Assembly (NCBI RefSeq): GCF_007970665.1
Contig: NZ_CP042430.1
Span: 3,596,001-3,660,000 of the forward strand
Source of the DNA: Baekduia soli
Lineage (GTDB): Bacteria; Actinomycetota; Thermoleophilia; Solirubrobacterales; Solirubrobacteraceae
Length of the DNA: 64,000 bases
Direction: 5' to 3'
Below are positions 1-7,821 of the stretch, piece after piece (within the stretch, counting starts at the first letter, position 1; each line of letters starts with the position of its first letter). A program made the position numbers and the translations under genes. A model generated the notes under the pieces. That model was not told the origin of the DNA. It made no database searches and worked only from the letters and a program-made list of their open reading frames with translations.

Positions 1-159
1 GCCCGGCGCGCCCAGGTCCACCGGATCCTCGAGCTGCACCGCCGCCGCATCAAGGTCTGCTTCGGCTCGGGCCGCGACCGCACCTGCCGCCTGCCGCGCC
101 CGCCGGTGTGCTTCGCCAAGGACGGCGGCACGGTCTGCCGGGCCCGCAAGCCGGCCTAG
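1..159 (+). CDS. C-terminal end of an unidentified Cys-containing protein (partial)
   Basis: An open frame runs in from the left edge for 52 codons and stops with TAG at 157-159. The visible tail is basic (a run of Arg and Lys) and has four cysteines, including KVCF, RTCR and VCFAK, which could be paired in a secreted protein or bind metal; neither can be decided from this piece. The stop overlaps the hisF stop on the other strand in a shared CTAG, the same arrangement as at 9042-9045. Codons are GC-ending like the neighbours. I do not recognise the protein, and its start lies outside the window. Confidence 0.45.
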   Translation, partial: ARRAQVHRILELHRRRIKVCFGSGRDRTCRLPRPPVCFAKDGGTVCRARKPA

Positions 160-923
160 GGGCGGACGGCGACGCCCGCGGCCAGCAGGCGGGCCTTGGC
201 CTCGGCCACGGTGAACTGGCCGAAGTGGAACAGCGAGGCGACCAGCGCGGCGTCGGCGCCGGCGCGCAGGGCGTCGACGAGGTCGTCGAGGTCCCCGGCA
301 CCGCCCGAGGCGATCACCGGCACGTCGACGGCCTCGGCGACCGCGGTGGTCAGCGGCAGGTCGTAGCCGTCCTTGGTGCCGTCGCGGTCCATGCTGGTCA
401 GCAGGATCTCCCCCGCCCCGCGCGCCACGCCCTCGCGGGCCCAGGCGATCGCGTCGAGCCCGGTGGGCGTGCGCCCGCCGGCGACGTAGACCTCCCAGCC
501 GGGCGTCCCGTCGATGCCGACCCGCGCCTTGGCGTCGATGGCCAGCACGACGCACTGCGCGCCGAAGTGCTCGGAGAGCTCGTCCAGCAGCTCGGGCCGC
601 GCGACGGCCGCCGAGTTGACCGCCACCTTGTCGGCCCCGGCGTCCAGGACGAGCTGGGCGTCGGCGACCGAGCGGATCCCGCCGCCGATCGTGAAGGGGA
701 TGAAGACGTTGTCGGCGGTGCGCCGGGCGAGGTCGACGATCGTGTCGCGGCGCTCGTGCGTCGCGGTGATGTCGAGGAAGACGAGCTCGTCGGCGCCCGC
801 CGCGTCGTAGCGCTCGGCGAGCTCGACCGGGTCGCCGGCGTCGCGCAGGCCCACGAAGTTCGTGCCCTTGACGACGCGCCCGGCGTCGACGTCCAGGCAC
901 GGGATGACGCGCTTGAGGTGCAC
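156..923 (-). CDS. hisF: Imidazole glycerol phosphate synthase, cyclase subunit HisF
   Basis: HisF is the (beta/alpha)8-barrel subunit that takes ammonia from HisH and converts PRFAR to imidazole glycerol phosphate and AICAR in the cytoplasm. The 255-residue product begins [20 protein letters not shown], with the catalytic Asp of CLDVD near residue 11, and has the second catalytic Asp in [10 protein letters not shown] near residue 130. Phosphate-binding GGGIRS and ASGGAG loops are present. I chose the GTG at 923 because it is the family's usual N-terminus; a longer in-frame reading is just antisense of hisA. It is the last gene of the his operon and starts one base after the hisA stop. Confidence 0.97.
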   Translation of the reverse strand: MHLKRVIPCLDVDAGRVVKGTNFVGLRDAGDPVELAERYDAAGADELVFLDITATHERRDTIVDLARRTADNVFIPFTIGGGIRSVADAQLVLDAGADKVAVNSAAVARPELLDELSEHFGAQCVVLAIDAKARVGIDGTPGWEVYVAGGRTPTGLDAIAWAREGVARGAGEILLTSMDRDGTKDGYDLPLTTAVAEAVDVPVIASGGAGDLDDLVDALRAGADAALVASLFHFGQFTVAEAKARLLAAGVAVRP

Positions 924-924
924 G

Positions 925-1695
925 TCAGTCGGCGGCGGGCACGACCCGGCCGGGCCGCCGGTCGCTGGGCTCGGGCTGCAGCGCCTGCTGGCCCTCGGCG
1001 ATCGTGAAGCGGCCCTCGTACAGCGCCTTGCCCGCGATGACGCCGCCCAGGTTGACCTGGCGCAGGTCGCGCAGCCCGCGCAGGTCCTCCAGCGACCCGA
1101 TGCCGCCCGAGTACAGGAAGCGCCCGCGCACGACCTGGGCGATCCGCCGGACCTCATCGAAGTCGATCCCGCCGAGCATGCCGTCGCGGTCGACGTCGGT
1201 GTAGACGAAGGAGCGCACGCCGCGGTTCTGCAGGCGCTCGATGACCGCGTCGGCGGGCATCTGGGTCGTCTCCTGCCAGCCCGACGTCGAGACGTGGCCG
1301 CCGCGCGTGTCGACCGACACGATCACGCGGTCGCGGAACGCGCCGAGGACGTCGTCGAGGAAGTCGATGTCGTTGAACGCCGCCGTGCCGAGGATCACGC
1401 GCTCGGCACCGGCGCGCAGCGCGTCGCGGACGGCCGGCAGCGTCCGCAGGCCGCCGCCGTACTGGACCGGCACGTGGAGCTCGTTCGTGATCTGCTCGAG
1501 GTGGTCCAGCGACCGCGGCGCGCCGTAGCGGGCGCCGTCGAGGTCGACGATGTGCAGGAAGCGCGCGCCCGCCTGCACCCAGGCGCGGGCGGCCTCCAGC
1601 GGGGAGTCCTCGTAGACGGTGACCTGGTTGAAGTCACCCTTGATCAGCCGGACGGCCTTGCCATCGCTGATGTCGATCGCCGGATACAGGATCAC
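925..1695 (-). CDS. hisA: Phosphoribosylformimino-AICAR-P isomerase HisA
   Basis: HisA isomerises ProFAR to PRFAR, the step before HisF/HisH. The 256-residue product starts [20 protein letters not shown], with the catalytic Asp of PAID near residue 8 and the matching half-barrel Asp in [10 protein letters not shown] near residue 130. Like HisF it is a duplicated half-barrel fold. The GTG start overlaps the hisH stop in GTGA (1692-1695), typical of this operon and consistent with coupled translation. In many actinobacteria this enzyme is the bifunctional PriA that also serves tryptophan synthesis. No trpF is visible here, so PriA activity is possible but cannot be settled from sequence. Confidence 0.96.
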   Translation of the reverse strand: MILYPAIDISDGKAVRLIKGDFNQVTVYEDSPLEAARAWVQAGARFLHIVDLDGARYGAPRSLDHLEQITNELHVPVQYGGGLRTLPAVRDALRAGAERVILGTAAFNDIDFLDDVLGAFRDRVIVSVDTRGGHVSTSGWQETTQMPADAVIERLQNRGVRSFVYTDVDRDGMLGGIDFDEVRRIAQVVRGRFLYSGGIGSLEDLRGLRDLRQVNLGGVIAGKALYEGRFTIAEGQQALQPEPSDRRPGRVVPAAD

Positions 1696-2330
1696 GCTGC
1701 TGCTGCCTCCACGGGGGCGCACACGCCGATGAAGTTCGCCAGCAGCGCGATGCCGTCGCGCGAGGACTTCTCGGGGTGGAACTGGGTTCCGAACACGTTG
1801 CCGCGGCCGACGACGCTGGCGAACTCGACGCCGTAGTCGCTCATGCCGATCGCGACGTCGTCGTCGGAGGGGGCGGGGACGAAGGAGTGCACGTGGTAGA
1901 ACGGCGTGGGGTCGGCCAGGCCCTGGCTCAGCGGTGAGGGGCGCACCCAGCGCACCTGGTTCCACCCGATGTGCGGGAGCTTGAGGCCGCGCGGCGCCAG
2001 CGGGACGACCTCGCCGGGCAGCAGGCCCAGGCCGTCGGCGCCGCCGTGCTCGGCGCCATGCTCGAAGAGGAGCTGCATGCCCAGGCAGGCGCCGAGCACC
2101 GGGACGCCGGCGGCGGCGCGCTCGCGGATCAGCGCGTCGAGGCCCGTGGCCTCCAGGAGGCGCATCGCGGCGGCGAACGCGCCCACGCCGGGGACGACGA
2201 TCCCGTCGGTGGCACGCAGCGCGTCGTGGTCGCCGGTCAGCACGACGGTCGCCCCCGCGCGCTCGAGGGACTTCTGCATGGAGCGCCGGTTGCCCATGCC
2301 GTAGTCGACGAGTCCGATCGTGGCGCTCAC
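1692..2330 (-). CDS. hisH: Imidazole glycerol phosphate synthase, glutaminase subunit HisH
   Basis: HisH is the class I glutamine amidotransferase partner of HisF; it hydrolyses glutamine and passes ammonia through the HisF barrel. The 212-residue product has the nucleophile Cys in LGACLGMQLLFE near residue 81 and the His-Glu pair in GTQFHPEKS near residue 187, so the catalytic triad is complete. The N-terminus IGLVDYGMGN is typical. Start is GTG at 2330, overlapping the hisB stop by four bases; the stop in turn overlaps the hisA start. Confidence 0.96.
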   Translation of the reverse strand: MSATIGLVDYGMGNRRSMQKSLERAGATVVLTGDHDALRATDGIVVPGVGAFAAAMRLLEATGLDALIRERAAAGVPVLGACLGMQLLFEHGAEHGGADGLGLLPGEVVPLAPRGLKLPHIGWNQVRWVRPSPLSQGLADPTPFYHVHSFVPAPSDDDVAIGMSDYGVEFASVVGRGNVFGTQFHPEKSSRDGIALLANFIGVCAPVEAAAA

Positions 2331-2920
2331 TCCGTCAGCGTCCCCTTCGTGGACGGCACGCCGGTCTCCGTCGGGTCGATCGAGACGGCCTCGCGCAGCG
2401 CGCGGGCGAAGGCCTTGAACGCGGCCTCGATCATGTGGTGGGCGTTCGTGCCCGTCTCGACGGTGACGTGCAGCGTCATCCGGGCGCCGTTGGCCACGGC
2501 CCGGAAGAACTCCTCGGTCAGCTCGTGGTCGAAGTTGCCGGTCCCGCCTGGGGGCAGGTCGGCCTCGAAGGCGAGGTACGGGCGCCCGGAGAGGTCGAGG
2601 GCCACGGCGGCGCGCGCCTCGTCCATCGGGACGACGGCGTGGCCGTAGCGCCGGATCCCGGCCCGGTCGCCCAGCGCACGGTCCAGCGCCTGGCCCAGGA
2701 CGATGCCCGTGTCCTCCACGGTGTGGTGCGCCCCGGTCTCCAGGTCGCCGGTCACGTCGACCTGGAGGTCCAGGCGGCCGTGGCGGGCGAGCAGGTCGAG
2801 CATGTGGTCCAGGAAGCCGACGCCGGTCCGGCGCGTCCCCTCCCCCCGGCCGTCGAGGCCGAGCGTCAGCGTGACGTCGGTCTCCTTCGTCGCCCGGGCG
2901 ATCTCGGCGGTGCGCGTCAT
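2327..2920 (-). CDS. hisB: Imidazoleglycerol-phosphate dehydratase HisB
   Basis: HisB dehydrates imidazole glycerol phosphate to imidazole acetol phosphate. The 197-residue product is the monofunctional dehydratase, with no histidinol phosphatase domain. It carries the duplicated manganese-binding signature: GFLDHMLDLLARHG near residue 37, HHTVEDTGIVLGQAL near 65, and TNAHHMIEAAFKAFAR near 160. The ATG at 2920 overlaps the hisD stop in ATGA. Histidinol phosphatase must be encoded elsewhere. Confidence 0.97.
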   Translation of the reverse strand: MTRTAEIARATKETDVTLTLGLDGRGEGTRRTGVGFLDHMLDLLARHGRLDLQVDVTGDLETGAHHTVEDTGIVLGQALDRALGDRAGIRRYGHAVVPMDEARAAVALDLSGRPYLAFEADLPPGGTGNFDHELTEEFFRAVANGARMTLHVTVETGTNAHHMIEAAFKAFARALREAVSIDPTETGVPSTKGTLTE

Positions 2921-4158
2921 CCGCTCGGATTCTCGCGCACCCGCATCGACGCCGCGTGCCGGTCGAACCCCTCGGCCTGCGCGACGGGCGCGCCGGCGCG
3001 CGCCAGGGCGCCGGCGGCGTCGCCGATCCGGACCACGCTCATGCGCCGGCGGAAGTGGCGGGTCGACAGCCCGGAGGCGAAGCGGGCGGCGCCGCCGGTG
3101 GGCAGCGTGTGGTTCGAGCCGGCGACGTAGTCGCCGAACGCGGTCGCGCTCTGGGACCCGACGAACACGCATCCGGCGCTGCGGACCTCGGTGGCCAGCG
3201 CCTCGGCGGCGCCGCCCATGAGCTGGAGGTGCTCGGGCGCGAAGGCCTCCGCGACGGCCAGGCCCGCGGCCGGGTCGGGCACGAGCACGAGGGCGCCCGC
3301 GGCGTCCATCCCGGCCGCCTCGGCGTCGACGATCGCGCCGACGGCCTCGCGCAGCGCCGCGTCGTCGGTGACCAGCACGACGATCGTGCCGTCGCCGTGC
3401 TCGGCCTGGGCGAGCAGGTCGAGCGCCACGAGCCGCGGGTCGGCGCCGGCCGTGGCCAGCACGAGGACGTCGCTGGGGCCGGCGAAGCCGTCGATGCCGA
3501 CGTCGCCGGCGACCTGGCGCTTGGCCTCCTGGACGTAGAGCGAGCCGGGGCCGGCGATGACGTCGACCCGGCGCACGGTGTCGGTGCCGTAGGCCAGGGC
3601 GGCGACGGCGTGCGCGCCGCCCATGCGCCAGACCTCGTCGGCGCCGCACAGCGCGCAGGCCGCGAGGATGACGGGGTGGGCGCCGGGGGCGCAGACGACG
3701 ACCTCGTCGACACCGGCGGCACGGGCGGTCACCACGCCCATGACGACCGTCGACGGGTACGGGTTGCGCCCGCCCGGCGTGTAGATCGCGGCGCGGCGGA
3801 CGGGGACCTCGCGCAGCGTGACCGTCTGGCCCTCGGGCAGCGCGACGTCGAGGTCGTCGGCCATGCCGGCCTCGGCGACGGCGCGGACGTTGCGCACCGC
3901 GACCTCCAGCCCCGTGCGCACGGCGGGATCCAGCGCGGCCAGCGCCTCCTCGCACTCGTGGCGCTCCACGCGCAGCGGCCCGTCGACGCGGTCGAAGCGC
4001 TCCACGTACTCCATGAGCGCGGACTCGCCGCGGGCGCGGACCGACGCGACGATCTCGCTGACCGTGCCCGACACGGAGACGCCGGGCGGTGCGAGCGCCC
4101 GCAGGGACGCGGCGGCAGCGACCGGATCGCCGTCGACCTGCACCCGCGCGACGTTCAT
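2917..4158 (-). CDS. hisD: Histidinol dehydrogenase HisD
   Basis: HisD carries out the final two NAD-dependent oxidations from L-histidinol to L-histidine and is a zinc enzyme. The 413-residue product has the NAD-binding segment TPGGRNPYPSTVVMG, the signature DVIAGPGSLYVQEAKRQVAG, and the ligand/catalytic motifs LAQAEHGDGT and FAPEHLQLMGG. A typical late motif TGGAARFASGLS follows. Start is ATG at 4158, overlapping the hisG stop. Length is slightly under the usual 420-440 residues but nothing essential appears to be missing. Confidence 0.97.
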   Translation of the reverse strand: MNVARVQVDGDPVAAAASLRALAPPGVSVSGTVSEIVASVRARGESALMEYVERFDRVDGPLRVERHECEEALAALDPAVRTGLEVAVRNVRAVAEAGMADDLDVALPEGQTVTLREVPVRRAAIYTPGGRNPYPSTVVMGVVTARAAGVDEVVVCAPGAHPVILAACALCGADEVWRMGGAHAVAALAYGTDTVRRVDVIAGPGSLYVQEAKRQVAGDVGIDGFAGPSDVLVLATAGADPRLVALDLLAQAEHGDGTIVVLVTDDAALREAVGAIVDAEAAGMDAAGALVLVPDPAAGLAVAEAFAPEHLQLMGGAAEALATEVRSAGCVFVGSQSATAFGDYVAGSNHTLPTGGAARFASGLSTRHFRRRMSVVRIGDAAGALARAGAPVAQAEGFDRHAASMRVRENPSG

Positions 4159-4817
4159 GCCGTCACGGTCCCGCCGGCGGCCCGCATCCGGGTGACGAGC
4201 TCGTCGATGGCGGCGGCCTTGAGCTTGTGCGCCACGGGGTTGGCGATGAGCCGCGCCGTGGACCGCTCGATCTCCTCGCGGATGACGAGGCCGTTCTCGC
4301 GCAGCGTGGTGCCCGTGGCGGTGAGGTCGACGATGGCCTCGACCAGGCCGGTCAACGGGGCCAGCTCGACGGAGCCCTTGACCTCGACGATCTCGGCCTG
4401 GCGCCCCGTGGCGTCGAAGTAGCGCGCGGCCGTCTTGGGGTACTTCGTGGCCACGCGCATGACCCCCAGGCGCCGCAGCGCCTCGGCGGCCGGGTCGGGC
4501 TCGGAGGGCGGGGTGGCGATCGTGGCCAGGATCATCCGGCACGGGCCGTAGCCCAGGTCGAGCAGCTCGACGACCTGGCGCTCGTCCTGCTCGGTCAGCA
4601 CGTCCTTGCCCGTGATGCCGACGTCGGCGGCACCGGCCTCGACGTACGTCGGCACGTCGGAGGGGCGCATGGTGACGATCCCGACGTCGTCGAAGAGCAG
4701 CTTGCGGTCGTTGGCCCGCACCTCGCTGGTGTCGACGCCGACGGCGTCCAGGAGCGTGAGCGTGTCGCCCAGCAGCGCGCCGCGCGGGACGGCGATGGTC
4801 AGCGCCGGGGTCGTCAT
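4155..4817 (-). CDS. hisG: ATP phosphoribosyltransferase, short form HisG(S)
   Basis: HisG joins ATP and PRPP, the committed and feedback-inhibited step of histidine synthesis. At 220 residues it is the short form, lacking the C-terminal ACT-like regulatory domain of long HisG, so it should need HisZ for activity and inhibition. Visible features are the N-terminal TIAVPRGALLGDTL, the segment VGITGKDVL and the PRPP loop DLTATGTTLREN near residue 170. The hisZ gene lies directly upstream with a 4-bp overlap, as expected for a hetero-octameric complex. Many well-known actinobacteria use the long form, so the short form is a useful taxonomic hint. Confidence 0.97.
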   Translation of the reverse strand: MTTPALTIAVPRGALLGDTLTLLDAVGVDTSEVRANDRKLLFDDVGIVTMRPSDVPTYVEAGAADVGITGKDVLTEQDERQVVELLDLGYGPCRMILATIATPPSEPDPAAEALRRLGVMRVATKYPKTAARYFDATGRQAEIVEVKGSVELAPLTGLVEAIVDLTATGTTLRENGLVIREEIERSTARLIANPVAHKLKAAAIDELVTRMRAAGGTVTA

Positions 4818-5758
4818 CCCGTTCCCCGTTCCTCGCCGGCCAGCGCCAGGTGCAGGCGGTCGACGTGCAGCGCGAAGCCCACGGCGGGCAGCGGCCGGCC
4901 GAAGCGCGCGAGCAGGTCGTCGTAGCGCCCGCCGCCACCCAGCGGCTCGCCGAGGGCGGGGTCCAGGACGTCGAAGACCGAGCCGGTGTAGTAGCCCAGG
5001 CCGCGGGCCAGGCCGAGGTCGAGCACGATCCGCTGCGCGACGTCGGCGCCCAGGCCGCCGAGCACCGCTCGCAGGCCGTCGGCCTCGCCGCCGGTCACCT
5101 CGTCGAGGACCTCGGGGCCACCGCGCAGCTGCGGCACGCGCACGAGCGCGTCGTGCAGCCCACGCGCATCGACCTCGTTCTCCAGTCGCACGAAGTCGCG
5201 CGCGTGCAGCGCCGCCAGCAGCACGTCGCGCACGTCGGCGGGCACGTCGAAGGTGTCCAGGAGCGCCGGGTACAGCGCGGCCGTGCCGAGCGCGATCCGG
5301 TAGCCGACGAGCCCGACGGCGTCCAGGGCCTCGCACAGGACGGTCAGCGCCTCGACGGTCCCGTCGGGCCCGGGGGCGCCCACGAGCTCGATGCCGGCCT
5401 GCAGGAACTCGCGCATCTGGCCACGGTGCGGGCGTACGCCGCGGTAGGCGTGGGCGAAGTAGGAGAAGCGGAGCGGCGGCTCCGCCGTGGCGTAGCGCGT
5501 CGCCACCACCCGCGCGATGGGCACGGTCATGTCCGGGCGCAGGGCCATGACCTGGCCGTGGTCGTCGAAGACGCGGTAGGCCGGGTCGACCCCGGTCTCG
5601 CCGCGGCGCAGGACGTCCTCGAACTCGATCGTGGGGGTCCAGACCTCGCCGTAGCCGCGCCGGTCGAAGACGGCGCGCATCGCCTCGGTGATGGCGCGCA
5701 GCTCCCGCATCTCGTCGGGCAGCACGTCGCGGGTGCCGCTGGGCGTCGGGTGGATCAT
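4814..5758 (-). CDS. hisZ: ATP phosphoribosyltransferase regulatory subunit HisZ
   Basis: HisZ is a catalytically dead paralogue of histidyl-tRNA synthetase that activates short HisG and mediates histidine feedback. The 314-residue product shows the HisRS-like core: PSGTRDVLPDEM, RPDMTVPIARVVATRY (motif 2 region), a segment near FLQAGIELVGAPG and ARGLGYYTGSVFDV followed by GGGGRYDDLL (motif 3 region). It lacks the anticodon-binding C-terminal domain of true HisRS. It is the first gene of the his operon. The ATG at 5758 lies 11 bases after a TAGGCT hexamer, which supports this start over in-frame upstream codons. Confidence 0.94.
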   Translation of the reverse strand: MIHPTPSGTRDVLPDEMRELRAITEAMRAVFDRRGYGEVWTPTIEFEDVLRRGETGVDPAYRVFDDHGQVMALRPDMTVPIARVVATRYATAEPPLRFSYFAHAYRGVRPHRGQMREFLQAGIELVGAPGPDGTVEALTVLCEALDAVGLVGYRIALGTAALYPALLDTFDVPADVRDVLLAALHARDFVRLENEVDARGLHDALVRVPQLRGGPEVLDEVTGGEADGLRAVLGGLGADVAQRIVLDLGLARGLGYYTGSVFDVLDPALGEPLGGGGRYDDLLARFGRPLPAVGFALHVDRLHLALAGEERGTG

Positions 5759-5769
5759 CGCGACCCGGG

Positions 5770-5775
5770 AGCCTA
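5770..5775 (-). promoter_or_regulatory. Putative -10 element of the his operon
   Basis: TAGGCT on the minus strand lies 11 bases before the hisZ ATG in the 88-bp gap after murA. The same TANNNT arrangement precedes many first genes in this window and would give a leader of only a few bases. No His-codon leader peptide or attenuator is visible between it and hisZ. No good -35 is seen. Confidence 0.45.
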
Positions 5776-5846
5776 CGAGGTCGACCGCGAGTGGGGAGAG
5801 CCGCCTCCGGGCGAGCGCGGCAGACGCCGGCCCCGAACCCGCGGCC

Positions 5847-7148
5847 CTAGGCCGCGACCGGGTGCTCGGCGACGCGCTCGATGCTGGCGCCGAGCTCGCG
5901 CAGGCGCTCGTCGATCCGCTCGTAGCCGCGATCGATCTGGCGGATGTTGCCGATCTCCGTCGTCCCCTCCGCACACAGGGCCGCCAGCAGCACGGCCATG
6001 CCGGCCCGGATGTCGGGCGACTCGACCCGCGCGGCGCGCAGGCGCCGAGGCCCGTGCACGAGCGCGCGGTGCGGGTCGGCGATGAAGATGTTGGCGCCCA
6101 TCGAGATGAGCTTGTCGCAGAAGAACAGGCGCGACTCGAACATCCACTCGTGGACGAGGACCTCGCCCTCGCTCTGCGTGGCCAGGGCCACCGCGATGGA
6201 TGTCAGGTCGGCCGGGAAGGCCGGCCACGGCCCGTCCTGGACCTTGCTGGTGTGCTCGCCGAGGTCGCGCTCGACGACGAGCTTCTGGCCGCCGGGAACC
6301 AGGACGTCGGCGCCGTCGATGCGCGTCTCCAGCCCGATGCGGCGGAAGACCAGGCGGATCATCCGCAGGTCGTCGGGCTCGGTGTCCTTGATGCGGATCT
6401 CGCCGCCGCTCATGCCCGCCATGGCCATGAACGAGCCGATCTCGATGTGGTCGGGCCCGATGTCGTGCGTCGTGCCGCCGAGGATGTCGGTCCCCGTGAT
6501 GTGCAGGACGTTGGAGCCGATGCCGCGGATGTCGGCGCCCATCTTGACCAGCATGCGCGCGAGGTCGACGACGTGCGGCTCGCACGCGGCATTGAAGATG
6601 GAGGTCTCGCCCGGGGTCAGCGCGGCGGCCAGCAGGGCGTTCTCGGTGCCCATGACCGAGGGCTCGTCCATGAAGACCTCGCCGGCGCGCAGGCGGCCGG
6701 CCAGCACCAGGTTGGAGCTGTCGTGGCGCTCGACGCGCGCGCCGAGGGCGCGGAAGGCGTCGAGGTGCGGGTCCAGGCGCCGGCGGCCGATGACGTCGCC
6801 GCCGGGCGGCGGCATGTCGGCGCGGCCGAAGCGGGCCAGCAGCGGGCCGGCCAGCAGGAACGAGGCGCGGATGCGCGCGGACAGGCGCGGGTCCACGAGC
6901 GAGTCCTCCGTGATGCCCGCGGCGCAGATCGCGACCTCGTGCTCGCCGCGCCACTCGACCGTGGCGCCGAGGTGCTCGAGCAGGTCGACCATCGCCTGCA
7001 CGTCGCGGATGCGCGGCACGTTGCGCACGACGACCTCGTCCGCGGTGAGCGCGGACGCGGCCAGGCAGGGAAGGGCGGCGTTCTTGTTGCCGGCGGGCAC
7101 CACGCTGCCCGACAACGGCTCACCGCCGTCGATGACGAACTTCTCCAT
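5847..7148 (-). CDS. murA: UDP-N-acetylglucosamine 1-carboxyvinyltransferase MurA (Asp-type active site)
   Basis: MurA transfers enolpyruvate from PEP to UDP-GlcNAc, the first committed step of peptidoglycan synthesis, in the cytoplasm. The 433-residue product has the N-terminal SGSVVPAGNKNAALPCLAAS, containing the substrate-binding Lys-Asn pair, and the catalytic loop PPPGGDVIGRRRLDPHLDAF near residue 115. At the position of the usual catalytic Cys (GGC.IG in E. coli) it has Asp. The C-terminal part shows EGTTEIGNIRQIDRGYERI. ATG 7148 matches the family start. It is transcribed away from the HD-domain gene across a 67-bp gap. A MurA-like paralogue cannot be wholly excluded. Confidence 0.9.
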   Translation of the reverse strand: MEKFVIDGGEPLSGSVVPAGNKNAALPCLAASALTADEVVVRNVPRIRDVQAMVDLLEHLGATVEWRGEHEVAICAAGITEDSLVDPRLSARIRASFLLAGPLLARFGRADMPPPGGDVIGRRRLDPHLDAFRALGARVERHDSSNLVLAGRLRAGEVFMDEPSVMGTENALLAAALTPGETSIFNAACEPHVVDLARMLVKMGADIRGIGSNVLHITGTDILGGTTHDIGPDHIEIGSFMAMAGMSGGEIRIKDTEPDDLRMIRLVFRRIGLETRIDGADVLVPGGQKLVVERDLGEHTSKVQDGPWPAFPADLTSIAVALATQSEGEVLVHEWMFESRLFFCDKLISMGANIFIADPHRALVHGPRRLRAARVESPDIRAGMAVLLAALCAEGTTEIGNIRQIDRGYERIDERLRELGASIERVAEHPVAA

Positions 7149-7202
7149 GCGATCGGTCGTGCGCCCGCCGATGCGTCCGAATGCCGTCCGGGGGCGCTGG
7201 GC

Positions 7203-7208
7203 TAGGGT
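7203..7208 (+). promoter_or_regulatory. Putative -10 for the HD-domain gene
   Basis: TAGGGT lies 7 bases before the ATG at 7216, placing the predicted transcription start at or near the start codon. It sits in the 67-bp divergent gap shared with murA, so the two promoters may interfere or be co-regulated. Confidence 0.45.
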
Positions 7209-7215
7209 AACAGCC

Positions 7216-7818
7216 ATGTCCTCGCAGGTTTCGCGCGCGGAGGCCTGGGACCTCCTGACCGAATGGGTGCAATCGGACTCGTTGCGGCGCCACTGCCTGG
7301 CCGTCGAGGCGTCCATGGCCGCCTACGCCCGCCGGTTCGGCGCCGACGAGGAGGCCTGGTCGGTCGCCGGGCTGCTGCACGACGCCGACTACGAGCGCCA
7401 TCCGGACATGGACGACGCGGAGGCGGGCCACCCGCGGACGATCATCCGTCACCTGCGCGAGCGCGACGCGCCACAGGAGCTCGTCGACGCCATCGCCGGC
7501 CACGCGCCCTTCCTCGGCGTCGCCCGCGAGACGCAGATGGCCAGGACGCTGTTCGCCGTCGACGAGCTGTCGGGCTTCGTGCTCGCATGCGCCGCCGTAC
7601 GCCCGGAGGGCATCCACGGCATGACGCCCAAGTCGGTCAAGAAGAAGCTCAAGACGCCGGCCTTCGCCGCCGCGGTCAGCCGCGACGACGTGCGCGAGGG
7701 TGCGGCCGAGCTCGGTGTCGACCTCGACGAGCACCTCAGCACGGTGATCGCGGCGCTGGAGGCGCGCGCCGACGAGCTCGGGCTGCACGGCCGCAGCCCG
7801 GACCCCGAGCCCGCCTGA
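7216..7818 (+). CDS. HD-domain hydrolase-like protein
   Basis: The 200-residue product is a compact HD-superfamily protein. The conserved metal-binding pattern is visible: an early His in SLRRHCLAVE near residue 27, the HD pair in AGLLHDADYE near residue 55, and later His residues in AGHPRTIIRHL and IAGHAP. The family includes nucleotide phosphohydrolases and uncharacterised predicted hydrolases; substrate cannot be told. A basic stretch SVKKKLKTPAFA near residue 140 and an acidic tail follow. The MFS gene starts 3 bases after its stop, so the two are probably co-transcribed. Confidence 0.8.
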   Translation: MSSQVSRAEAWDLLTEWVQSDSLRRHCLAVEASMAAYARRFGADEEAWSVAGLLHDADYERHPDMDDAEAGHPRTIIRHLRERDAPQELVDAIAGHAPFLGVARETQMARTLFAVDELSGFVLACAAVRPEGIHGMTPKSVKKKLKTPAFAAAVSRDDVREGAAELGVDLDEHLSTVIAALEARADELGLHGRSPDPEPA

Positions 7819-7821
7819 CCC

